This document shows positions 20,492 to 28,865 of a stretch of 64,000 bases of DNA, piece after piece (position 1 is the first letter of the stretch; each line of letters starts with the position of its first letter). This stretch comes from Ramlibacter sp. (GTDB lineage: Bacteria > Pseudomonadota > Gammaproteobacteria > Burkholderiales > Burkholderiaceae_C). Under the pieces are notes generated by a model that was not told the DNA's origin, searched no databases, and saw only the letters and a program-made list of their open reading frames with translations. The DNA lies in NCBI GenBank assembly GCA_030695945.1, contig JAUYOG010000057.1:62001-126000 (forward strand), read 5' to 3'. The position numbers were made by a program, and so were the translations under genes.

Positions 20492-21336
20492 CTGCCTTGC
20501 CCGGCGTCAGTCCCGGGGGGCGCCGGGATTGCCTCGGTCCACACCGCCACGTCGTCGGGCGTCATGGTGCTGGCGGGCGTGAGGCGGCCATCGACGTAGC
20601 CGAGCCGCTCGACGTCGTGCAGGTACTGCTCGCGCGAGAGCAGCGTGCCCGCGCACACGTGCGGGTCTACGGCCGGCGGCCGGCGCGTCTCGTCCGCGAG
20701 GCGGGCGAGGAGCTGGTCCATCACCCAGCGTGGCACGCGGTGGCGCTCGCCGGGGTAGATGTAGCCGAACAGCGTGAGGTGAGCAAGCAGCACGCGCCAG
20801 TGGCGGCCGAAGCGCTGCACGAGGCCGCTCCAGTCCAGCTGCTCGGCGTTGGCCTGCAACAGGTGGGCGATGTCGGCGCCGTCGTAGCGCTCGCGCTCCA
20901 TGATGAAGGCCTTGGACAGGAACCCGTCCTCCATGTTGGCCAGGCGCACCGGAACGCCGAGCACCTCGGCCTGCGCGTTGTTGCGGAACCAGAGCTCGTC
21001 CACCGGCGTCACGCCGTTGCCGGAGTTGAAGATGAGGTCGATGAAGTCCTCGCCCGCGTACACCTTGGCCAGCCAGTGGGGGTACGGGATATCCGAGCGC
21101 CAGCCTTCGGCCTGCGCGAGCGCGGCGACACGGTCGTAGTCCTCGCGGCGGATGAACAGGTCCAGGTCCTTCGTCGAGCGGCGGATGCCCGTGAAGCACG
21201 CGTGGGCGAAGGCGCCGCCGACCAGGAACGGCACATGCGCGTCGACGAGCACCCGCAGTGCGCGCCGGTAGAACGCCGCCGTGTGGGGCGCGACTTCGTC
21301 TTCGAGCGAGGGGGCGAGTGTGGCGGCAGAGGACAT
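20488..21336 (-). CDS. nucleotidyltransferase family protein
   Basis: VPFLVGGAFAHACFTGIRRSTKDLDLFIRREDYDRVAALAQAEGW: GG..A / DLDLF NTase motif. Confidence 0.87.
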   Translation of the reverse strand: MSSAATLAPSLEDEVAPHTAAFYRRALRVLVDAHVPFLVGGAFAHACFTGIRRSTKDLDLFIRREDYDRVAALAQAEGWRSDIPYPHWLAKVYAGEDFIDLIFNSGNGVTPVDELWFRNNAQAEVLGVPVRLANMEDGFLSKAFIMERERYDGADIAHLLQANAEQLDWSGLVQRFGRHWRVLLAHLTLFGYIYPGERHRVPRWVMDQLLARLADETRRPPAVDPHVCAGTLLSREQYLHDVERLGYVDGRLTPASTMTPDDVAVWTEAIPAPPGTDAGQGR

Positions 21337-21465
21337 GGTCCGACACTAGCCTCAACCGGCCGCCCTGTGCGGGGACGAGTGACCTCATGTAGCGTCGGCG
21401 TTGGCCTACACGCCAACCCGGCCCAGGGGCGATAAGGTCGGTCGTCACCGCCAAAAGAACGCCCA

Positions 21466-22230
21466 ATGGGAAAGTCCGCCAGCACCGTCCGCTTCGCCGC
21501 GGTCGGCGACCTCCACGTCACGAAGGATTCCGCAGGCACCCTGCGCGGCTTCTTCGCGCAAGCGTCCGAGGCCGCCGACGCGCTGCTGCTGTGCGGCGAC
21601 CTCACCGATTACGGCACGGCCGAGGAAGCGCGCATCCTTGCCGATGAGCTGGGCGCCGTCTCGGTGCCCATCGTCGCCGTGCTGGGCAACCACGACTACG
21701 AGTCCGGCACGCCCGAGGCCGTGACCGACATCCTCACCCGCGCCGGCGTGCGCGTGCTCGATGGCGAAGCGTGCGAGATCGAAGGCGTCGGCATCGCGGG
21801 GGCCAAGGGCTTCGCCGGCGGGTTCGGCCGCGGCTCGCTGGGCGCGTGGGGCGAGCCGGCGATCAAGCTGTTCGTGCAGGAGGCGCTGAACGAGGCCATG
21901 AAGCTGGAGTCGGCGCTGGCCAAGCTGCGCATGGCTCGGCGCATCGTCATGCTGCACTACTCGCCGATCGCGGGCACCCTCGACGGCGAACCGCTGGAGA
22001 TCTTCCCGTTCCTGGGCAGCAGCCGGCTGGAGGAGCCGCTGCTGCGCTACCCCGTCGACGCGGTGTTCCATGGCCACGCCCATCGCGGCACGCCGGAAAG
22101 CCGCACGCTCAATGGCGTGCCCGTGTACAACGTGGCCCGCCCGCTGCTGCTGCGCACGCGGCCGGACGTGCCGCCGTTCCGGCTGTTCGAGCTGCCGCGC
22201 GAGGCCGCGCAGCCGCAGCCGGGGCCTTGA
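21466..22230 (+). CDS. metallophosphoesterase
   Basis: FAAVGDLHVTKDS...LLLCGDLTDYGT...VAVLGNHDYESG...IVMLHYSPI...AVFHGHAHRGTPE. Confidence 0.94.
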   Translation: MGKSASTVRFAAVGDLHVTKDSAGTLRGFFAQASEAADALLLCGDLTDYGTAEEARILADELGAVSVPIVAVLGNHDYESGTPEAVTDILTRAGVRVLDGEACEIEGVGIAGAKGFAGGFGRGSLGAWGEPAIKLFVQEALNEAMKLESALAKLRMARRIVMLHYSPIAGTLDGEPLEIFPFLGSSRLEEPLLRYPVDAVFHGHAHRGTPESRTLNGVPVYNVARPLLLRTRPDVPPFRLFELPREAAQPQPGP

Positions 22231-22249
22231 TTCCGCGGGCAGGTCCGCG

Positions 22250-22720
22250 CTAGCGTCGCGTGGGCCACAGCCACCGCGGCGCCCGGCACGTGTACTGCTC
22301 CCACTGTGCGCCGTGCCGGCGGGCCAGCCAGGGCTCCTCACCCCACACGACGCGCAGGTGGAACGCCCCCGCAATGAGGGCCGCGTAGCCGTAGAACCCG
22401 GCGACGCCGAACGCGATCGCCCAGCCCAGGAGGATCAGTACGACGGCGACATACATCGGGTTGCGGGTGTACCGGTACAGGCCGACGACGACCAGGTGCT
22501 CGGGCGGCGACCAGGGTGCGAGCGTGCCGCGGCCCTGCACGTAGAAATCGCGCACGCACCACAGCAGCCCCAGCGTGCCGAGCGCCAGCGGCACCCACCC
22601 CAGCGGCTGCACGGCCTGGGTTCGGCCGGACGCGACCAGCCAGCCGACGGGAATGGCGAAGGCGACGACGCCGGGCATCGCCAGGAAGGCCAGCAGGGCG
22701 CGCAGGAACATGCCCGACAC
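22250..22720 (-). CDS. isoprenylcysteine carboxyl methyltransferase/PEMT-like membrane protein
   Basis: LVVVGLYRYTRNPMYVAVVLILLGWAI...VVWGEEPWLARRHGAQWEQYTCRAPRWL. Confidence 0.88.
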   Translation of the reverse strand: MSGMFLRALLAFLAMPGVVAFAIPVGWLVASGRTQAVQPLGWVPLALGTLGLLWCVRDFYVQGRGTLAPWSPPEHLVVVGLYRYTRNPMYVAVVLILLGWAIAFGVAGFYGYAALIAGAFHLRVVWGEEPWLARRHGAQWEQYTCRAPRWLWPTRR

Positions 22721-22772
22721 TATGGCGGTGTCCAGGCCAGCCCGCGCGGCGCGCGCTCGATGTCCCCTCGCG

Positions 22773-23327
22773 CTACTCAGGCGATGCGCCGTGTGCGACG
22801 TGTTCCCCGAGCACGCGATAGAAGTACGTCGTGTCGCAGAGCCCGCCCTGCGGCAGCAGCGCGTAATCGGGGATCACGCCGACGCGCTGCCAGCCGAGGC
22901 GCGCGTACAGCCGCTCCGCGTCCTCGCTCGCCGTGTCCAGCACCAGCAGCGTCCTGCCGCACTTGCGCGCCAAGTCCTCGGCCGCTCGCATCAGCGCCGC
23001 GCCCAGCCCTTGCCGCCGGGCGCGCCGGCGCACGAGCATCTTGGCGACGTCGGCGCGGTGCGGCTGGTTCTCCGGTTGCCCCAGGATGAGTTGCACGGTG
23101 CCGACGATGCCCTGCGCATCCTCGGTCACCAGCAGCGCCCGCTCGCCGCGGGCCACGCCCTCCGCGACGCCGTGCCAGAACGCCAGCGCCCGCTCCATCG
23201 TGAGCGGGTGCATGAAGCTCACGGACGCGCCGCCGTCGACGCAATCGACCAGCAGCTCGGCAAGTTGCCGCTGCTGCGCCTCGGTGACGGCGAGCAGGCG
23301 GCGGACGGTCGGTTTGGCGGCGGGCAT
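22773..23327 (-). CDS. GNAT-family N-acetyltransferase
   Basis: VAKMLVRRRARRQGLGAALMRAAEDLARKCGRTLLVLDTASEDAERLYARLGWQRVGVIPDYAL. Confidence 0.92.
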   Translation of the reverse strand: MPAAKPTVRRLLAVTEAQQRQLAELLVDCVDGGASVSFMHPLTMERALAFWHGVAEGVARGERALLVTEDAQGIVGTVQLILGQPENQPHRADVAKMLVRRRARRQGLGAALMRAAEDLARKCGRTLLVLDTASEDAERLYARLGWQRVGVIPDYALLPQGGLCDTTYFYRVLGEHVAHGASPE

Positions 23328-23328
23328 G

Positions 23329-23949
23329 TCATCTCCGGGAAGCGGCAGGGGCGGCGGGCGGGGCCGCGATCACCACGGCGTAGCGGGCGGTCTTGCGCGT
23401 GGGGTTGTGGTATGTCATCGGCCGGCCCAGCGTGTGCGCGAGGCAGTCGCCGGCGTTCAGGCGGTGGTGCTCGTCGCCGACGTCGACTTCGATCGTGCCG
23501 TCCAGCACCCAGACCTGCTGGTGGATGAGCGGCTCGCGCGCCCCCGTCTCGTAGGCCACGCGCGCCCTGGGGGGAAACAGCACCTCGACGATCTGGATCG
23601 GCGAGCCGACGCCGCTGGGCGAGACGTTCCTGCGCACATAACCGGAATGCGGATCGCGCCACGGCAGCTGGCCGGCGGCGCGCGCGACCGGGTCGGGCGC
23701 GGGCTGCGGGGCGTCGAACAGCGCGGCCAGCGGCACATGGAGGCCGGTGGCGAGTTTTTCCAGCAGCACGGCGGTGGGGCTGCTCTCGCCGCGCTCGATC
23801 AGCGAGATCATCGAACGGCTGACGCCGCAATGCGTGGCCAGCGCGTCCAGCGACAGGCCCCGGGCCGCGCGCAGGTCCCGTACGCGCCGGGCGATGCGGT
23901 CGTTCAGGCTTGGCAGCGGCGGCTCCCTCATGGTGGACAAAGTGTCCAT
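23329..23949 (-). CDS. XRE-family regulator with C-terminal cupin domain (start may be 23931)
   Basis: IARRVRDLRAARGLSLDALATHCGVSRSMISLIERGESSPTAVLLEKLATGL HTH + cupin (LIHQQVWVLDGTIEVDVGDEHHRLNAGDCL). Confidence 0.92.
   Translation of the reverse strand: MDTLSTMREPPLPSLNDRIARRVRDLRAARGLSLDALATHCGVSRSMISLIERGESSPTAVLLEKLATGLHVPLAALFDAPQPAPDPVARAAGQLPWRDPHSGYVRRNVSPSGVGSPIQIVEVLFPPRARVAYETGAREPLIHQQVWVLDGTIEVDVGDEHHRLNAGDCLAHTLGRPMTYHNPTRKTARYAVVIAAPPAAPAASRR
23934..23948. promoter_or_regulatory. palindromic operator candidate TGGACA-AAG-TGTCCA
   Basis: Perfect 6-3-6 palindrome in the XRE-cupin/GNAT divergent promoter. Confidence 0.65.
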
Positions 23950-23994
23950 GATATTGGATGCACGGTCAACCAGCACGCGCGATACTCCGGGCCC

Positions 23995-24846
23995 ATGAGT
24001 GATTTGAAGTTCGTGCCGGCCGACACGCTCGCGCCCGATACCCTGCACACGGCGTTCGCCAGCGCCTTTTCAGACTACCTGCTCGGCCCCTTCAACCTGC
24101 CGCTGGAACAGTGGCCGGTGTTCATCGGACGCCAGGCTGCGGATCTCTCCCTCAGTCGCGCCGCCCTGCGCGACGGCCATCTGCTCGCGTTCGCGCTGGT
24201 TGCCCCGCGGCCCGAGATCGGCCATTGGCGGCTGGCGACGATGGGCGCGGTGCCCGAAGCCCGCGGCAGCGGCGCCGCGCCGGCGTTGCTGGACGACTTC
24301 ATCGCGCGCGCCGCCGCGGCAGGCATGCGCGGCGTGGAGCTGGAATGCTTCGCGCAGAACGAGCGGGCGCAGCGGCTGTACCGCGCGCGCGGCTTCGAGC
24401 CCGTGCATCCGCTGTATGGTTATGTGCGCGCCGCAGGTGCGCCCTTGCCCACGGACGACTCGGCTGGAGTCGCCAGCAACATCGATGTGTCCACCGCATT
24501 CGCGTGGCTGGACCAGTGCAACATCGAATTCGGTGACCTGCCGCTGCAGGTGACGCCCCCGTCGCTGCGCGCGCAGCCGGTCGCGCTGCAGGCGTGGCAG
24601 CGCGGCTCGGCGCAACTGGTGTTCGCCGAGAGCGGGCCGGACACCGTGGTGATCCATAGCCTCGTCGACCGAGAGCGTGGGCAGGAAGATGCGCAGGCGC
24701 TCGTGGCGCAGCTGGTGCGGCAGCACCTCGCGTGTCGCATCGCCGTGCCCCAATTGCAGCGTCCCGACCTCGGCGGCGAGGCGCTGGAGCGGCTCGGCTT
24801 CGAGCGGCAACCGCTGCACCAGCTGCTGATGCGCCGGCCGGCCTAG
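23995..24846 (+). CDS. GNAT-family N-acetyltransferase
   Basis: LATMGAVPEARGSGAAPALLDDFIARAAAAGMRGVELECFAQNERAQRLYRARGFEPVHPLYGY. Confidence 0.9.
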   Translation: MSDLKFVPADTLAPDTLHTAFASAFSDYLLGPFNLPLEQWPVFIGRQAADLSLSRAALRDGHLLAFALVAPRPEIGHWRLATMGAVPEARGSGAAPALLDDFIARAAAAGMRGVELECFAQNERAQRLYRARGFEPVHPLYGYVRAAGAPLPTDDSAGVASNIDVSTAFAWLDQCNIEFGDLPLQVTPPSLRAQPVALQAWQRGSAQLVFAESGPDTVVIHSLVDRERGQEDAQALVAQLVRQHLACRIAVPQLQRPDLGGEALERLGFERQPLHQLLMRRPA

Positions 24847-25149
24847 GAGGCTGGGCGGCAGAAATTGGTGTGCCGGCATTGTTGGCGGGACCAGGCCGGT
24901 GGGGCACTCTGCTCCGCGAATGTCCCCCGTCGCCCTTGCGGGCTACCTCCGCCTTTATTTCGCTGCGCAGAGCGCCCCACCGTCCCGGCCTGTGGTCTCT
25001 GTGGTCTGTATGTGCGTTCGAGCGACGCACCCCGGGTCAAGGGCGTCGGGTGGCCGACGCAGCGAAATAAAGGCGGAGGAAGCGGGCGTGCCCGCGCCGG
25101 GGGACATTCGCGGAGTCGGCCGCCCGGCGTCCTTGACCAGCGCGGACCT
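24844..25149 (+). repeat. convergent-intergenic modular repeat, copy 1 (two hairpin modules)
   Basis: ctctgctccgcgaatgtcccccgtcgcccttgcgggctacctccgcctttatttcgctgcgcagag ... gtcaagggcgtcgggtggccgacgcagcgaaataaaggcggagg...gggggacattcgcggagtcggccgcccggcgtccttgac; shared with 53.1 and 59.0 kb. Confidence 0.9.
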
Positions 25150-27227
25150 TACGCAGCCCGCTGCAGCGCCAGCACCAGGCTGACCCCGCCGTCCTCGCTG
25201 CGCGCCTCGATCGCGCCGCCCATCTTCCTCATGTAGGTGCGGGCGACGAACAGGCCCTGGCCACGCTGCCCGGTGGCGGCCGATTCCGGCGAGGCGCCTG
25301 AAACGCCGTAGTCGAACACCCGCGCCAGCAGCGCATCGGCGATGGGCTCGCCCTGGTTGTGGATGACCACCTGCGCCAGCCCGGGCTCGCCGGCCCTCAA
25401 GGCCATCGTGATCGGCGTACCCGGCGTGCGATGCCGATCCGCGTTGCGCAGGATGTGCGTCACCACGTCCTCCAGAGAGAACTCGTCCGCGCGTACGATC
25501 ACGGGGGACGTGGCGCGCTGGTAGCGCACGCCCTCGATGCCCGCGAAATGCGCGTTGCTCGCGACATGGTGCAGGAACTGGTCGAGGTCGATGGTGCCCA
25601 CTTCGAGATTCGCGGCCTGCAGTGCCTCGCTGGGCGAGGCCTGCCCGTACAGCACCTTCACCGCCTGCTGCATGCGCTGCACGTAGCGGTGCCCCTCGTC
25701 GTCGGGCTTGGGGTGCAGCACCATCAAGGACTGCAGCGGCGACAGGATCTCGTGGCCCACCGCCTGCAGCATGTCGCGCTCCTGCTGCGCCCGACGCTCC
25801 TCTCGCTGCACGTCGTCCTTCACCCGCTGCAGCAGGTCTGCCAGTCCGCCGGCCAGGATGCCCAGCTCGTCGGAGCCGCGAAGGTCCGACACGTCGATTT
25901 GCCCGATGCGCTGGTCGGCCTTGGTGCCCTGCACGTTGGATGAGACGGCCGCGGCGCGCTTAGTGAGCACGGTGATGCGACGGATCAGCCCGATCTCGAT
26001 CACCAGCCAGGCCAGGGCGATCGCGGCCAGCATCGCGCCCACGTACCAGGAAACGCGGGTGGCGACGACGCTCAGCCGGCTTTCGATGCCACGGGCGTCG
26101 CCGCTCAAGGCCACCTCGTAGCGGCCCAGCGGCGTGGCGATGACGTCGCGCGTCGGCGATGGCGCGACGGCGCCCTGGGCCGGCAGCCGGCGAATGAGGC
26201 GCGCGATCAGCGGCGAATCGAGCTCGGCCTCTTCCTCGCCCTTGAGCACCAGCAGCGGCTGCTTGCCCGCGCCCAGCCGCTGGATGCGCAGCGTCTCGCC
26301 CGGCAGCAGCGTCTTGCGCAAGTCGTCCAGCGAGGGCGGAGGCACCGGACCGGGGGCGTTGCTGTCGAACAGCGGCTTGACGCCGCCGGGCGCCAGCATC
26401 TGCATGTGGACTCGGATGCTGCCCAGGTCCTCCGGGGGCCACACCGGCCGGATTCCCGAGAACAGTGCCTCGCGGAACGCTTCGACCGGCAGGCGGATCG
26501 AGAAGAAAGCGCGGCGGGCGCAACCGGGCGGCGTGGCGGCGGCTTCGACGCAGCGCCCGCTCTGCCACAGCCAGCCGCGGAAGTCGCGCAGTGGCCGCGC
26601 CCCGCTGGCCAGCGTCGGCTCGCCGGTGTCCTCGAAGCCGGTGAGCCGTCCGCGCACCAGCCCCGCGCCGGAATCCGACAGCGCCTCGAAAGGCGCCACC
26701 CACTTGAGCGTCTCGCCGCGAATCGACAGGCTGATCACCGCGCGATGCACGGCGTCCAGGTCCAGCTCGCCGCGCTCGCGCGCCACCAGCTCGCCGACCG
26801 CGAAGTGTCCCACCAGGTAGATGAAGCCGCCCGCGTAGGGGTTGTTGCCGATCGCCACGCAGATCGAGCTGTCGTCGGGATAGCGCACCGAGCAGCCCGT
26901 CATCTCCACTGCCTGCTGCGCCTTGTTCTGGTCGTCGAAGTCCAGCGCGCCGTAGGGCAGCATCAGCGGCCGCAGCGGCGTCACGTCTTCGCCATGGACG
27001 GTGGGATTGATCAGGGCGAGCAATCCCGCCGGGTGGCGCAGCCGGGCCAGCACCTCGGCCTGCGTGCGGCCGAAGCCCTGGCGGTAGTTCTGGTAGCTGC
27101 GTTCCTTCTCTTCCTTCAGCAGCACCAGCGCGAGCGCGATGGTGGCGATGGCCAGCAGCAGGAACACCCCGCGAAAGAGGATGCGGCGCCGGAACGACGC
27201 CAGGCCCAGCCGGGGCATCGGGCTCAT
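25149..27227 (-). CDS. sensor histidine kinase with large periplasmic N-terminal domain
   Basis: N-terminal TM, ~350-aa extracytoplasmic region, second TM, HAMP-like linker, QAVGHEILSPLQSLMVLHP (H-box), ILRNADRHRTPGTPI (N-box), GQRGQGLFVARTYMRKMGG (G-box). Confidence 0.88.
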   Translation of the reverse strand: MSPMPRLGLASFRRRILFRGVFLLLAIATIALALVLLKEEKERSYQNYRQGFGRTQAEVLARLRHPAGLLALINPTVHGEDVTPLRPLMLPYGALDFDDQNKAQQAVEMTGCSVRYPDDSSICVAIGNNPYAGGFIYLVGHFAVGELVARERGELDLDAVHRAVISLSIRGETLKWVAPFEALSDSGAGLVRGRLTGFEDTGEPTLASGARPLRDFRGWLWQSGRCVEAAATPPGCARRAFFSIRLPVEAFREALFSGIRPVWPPEDLGSIRVHMQMLAPGGVKPLFDSNAPGPVPPPSLDDLRKTLLPGETLRIQRLGAGKQPLLVLKGEEEAELDSPLIARLIRRLPAQGAVAPSPTRDVIATPLGRYEVALSGDARGIESRLSVVATRVSWYVGAMLAAIALAWLVIEIGLIRRITVLTKRAAAVSSNVQGTKADQRIGQIDVSDLRGSDELGILAGGLADLLQRVKDDVQREERRAQQERDMLQAVGHEILSPLQSLMVLHPKPDDEGHRYVQRMQQAVKVLYGQASPSEALQAANLEVGTIDLDQFLHHVASNAHFAGIEGVRYQRATSPVIVRADEFSLEDVVTHILRNADRHRTPGTPITMALRAGEPGLAQVVIHNQGEPIADALLARVFDYGVSGASPESAATGQRGQGLFVARTYMRKMGGAIEARSEDGGVSLVLALQRAA

Positions 27228-27238
27228 GACGGATGTTC

Positions 27239-27322
27239 TCCCTCCCCTTTCGGGGGAGGGCACGGGTGGGGGCACTCGCGGCTCGATGCCCCCACCCTTA
27301 CCCTCCCCCGAAGGGGGAGGGA
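27239..27322. repeat. 36-bp-arm inverted repeat between RR and HK genes
   Basis: tccctcccctttcgggggagggcacgggtgggggca (27239-27274) and tgcccccacccttaccctcccccgaagggggaggga (27287-27322), imperfect reverse complements. Confidence 0.85.
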
Positions 27323-27336
27323 ACAAGAGGCGACGC

Positions 27337-28032
27337 TCATCGCTTCACCCAGCGGAACCCGCGCATCGGCACGTTCTCGATGCCCCCGAAGCTGGGGTCG
27401 GCCTCGCGGAAGGCGTCGCGGATGGTGCTGACATGCTTGCGCACGTTGTCGCGGTTGCGGCCGCTCTTCACCACATCGAACAACTCCTCGTACGACACGA
27501 CCTCGCCCGCGCGCTGGTACAGCGTGGCCAGGATGCGCTGCGCGGTCAGTGGCAGGTTGATGCGCTCGCCGCGCCACATCGGCGTGCGCTGCCACAGCGG
27601 GTCCAGCGAGAGTTCTTCCGCGGGCGGGTGTTTCGGGTCGGCCGCCTTGCCGCTGCGCGCCACCCGCAGGATCTCCAGGAAGGTCTCGATGAAGTCGGAT
27701 TCCTCGAAGGTCGTCTTCTGCAGGTAATCCCAGGCGTCCAGCGCCTTCATGATGCTGCGGTAGATCGCCGCGGGCATGGCCGACACCACCAGCACGGGCG
27801 TGCCCTGGCGCTGCTTGTTGATCGCGTTGATGAGGGCCACGCCGGCATGGCGCTCGCGCCCGAGCTCGATGTCCAGCACCACCACGTCGTAAGTCTCGCG
27901 CGCCAGTGCGGCTTCGGCGTCATCGCGGTCGAACCACTGGTGGATCTCGATGCCTGGGCGGGCGGCCCGGATCCAGCCGGCCAGCTGGTTGCTGGTGGGC
28001 AGGTCGTCTTCGATCACGGCTACGAGGGTCAC
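27337..28032 (-). CDS. response regulator (receiver + winged helix)
   Basis: LVAVIEDDLPTSNQLAGWIRAA...YDVVVLDIELG...TPVLVVSAMP + C-terminal wHTH ending ENVPMRGFRWVKR. Confidence 0.87.
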   Translation of the reverse strand: MTLVAVIEDDLPTSNQLAGWIRAARPGIEIHQWFDRDDAEAALARETYDVVVLDIELGRERHAGVALINAINKQRQGTPVLVVSAMPAAIYRSIMKALDAWDYLQKTTFEESDFIETFLEILRVARSGKAADPKHPPAEELSLDPLWQRTPMWRGERINLPLTAQRILATLYQRAGEVVSYEELFDVVKSGRNRDNVRKHVSTIRDAFREADPSFGGIENVPMRGFRWVKR

Positions 28033-28178
28033 GCTTTCTCCCGATGGCTGGCTGGATTATCCCGGCGCGGGCGTGCTGGCGGTGTGAGTGTTTCTTCCGG
28101 GGCCGGAGCGAAGAGGCCCCGCGCCCGCGTTGTTAGTTCCGGGGTGGCTCACAAGAATGGGTTTCATCGCAACACACG

Positions 28179-28838
28179 ATGAAGGAGAAGGCGATGACCA
28201 CCCCGCAAACCCGCTGCGCACGTGCCCTGATCCAGCTGGCCCTGCTCTGGGCCGGCGCCCTGCTCGCCGCCTCGGCCTGGGCGGCAGGCCTGCACGAGGA
28301 GGGCTACCTGCTCGAAGCCGAGGTCTGGCGCAGCGAAGTGGCCGGCGCGCCCTCGGCGGACTGGCCGGTGGACGGCTGGTACCGCCTCTCGCTCGCGGAC
28401 AGGGCAGTGGAGGTGCGCAAGGCCCAGCCCAGCAACCCCGAGGACGCCGACCCGGACAACTCGTTCTACGTGCGGGTGCCCGGCGCCCGGCTGAAGGAAG
28501 GCCTGCGCCCGAAGTACCGCTACTCCCACCTGATCCTCCAGCCCGCGGTCGGCAAACAATACGAGCTGATGCTGGGCAAGACACCTTTCTCGCTCATTGT
28601 GGACAGCGACGAGCACGGCACCCAGTTGGGCATCGGCTACGGCGGCGAGACGTACCTGTATCCGCTCGGCCTGCCCGCGGCGGCCACGCTGATCCATGCC
28701 GTCGCCGACTTGGACGCCGACGCCATGCCCGACTTCCTGGTGGAAGTGGGCGACGAGCTGGTCCTGCTGCTGTCCACCCGCGCCACGCCGGGCACCAACA
28801 TGCCCAGTGCACGGCTGATGGCGATGGGCGGCTGCTGA
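28179..28838 (+). CDS. secreted hypothetical protein
   Basis: Signal peptide LIQLALLWAGALLAASAWAAG; 219 aa, first gene of a probable 3-gene operon with SPFH gene. Confidence 0.75.
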   Translation: MKEKAMTTPQTRCARALIQLALLWAGALLAASAWAAGLHEEGYLLEAEVWRSEVAGAPSADWPVDGWYRLSLADRAVEVRKAQPSNPEDADPDNSFYVRVPGARLKEGLRPKYRYSHLILQPAVGKQYELMLGKTPFSLIVDSDEHGTQLGIGYGGETYLYPLGLPAAATLIHAVADLDADAMPDFLVEVGDELVLLLSTRATPGTNMPSARLMAMGGC

Positions 28839-28865
28839 ACCCACCACCTACGCCAAGGAACCATC

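Noticed and set aside
20488-22230. NTase + MPE as an MNT/HEPN-like toxin-antitoxin or an anti-phage CBASS system
   Set aside because: No HEPN partner, effector, or CD-NTase motif context (no Cap2/Cap3, no nuclease/TM effector); kept as an unassigned cluster instead.
24843-25236. Small ORFs such as MTRGASLERTYRPQ...VGRSAQRNKGGGSPQGRRGTFAEQSAPPAWSRQ
   Set aside because: They fall inside the convergent-intergenic repeat (also 58.3-59.4 and 53.05-53.5 kb) and recur only because the DNA repeats; not treated as genes.
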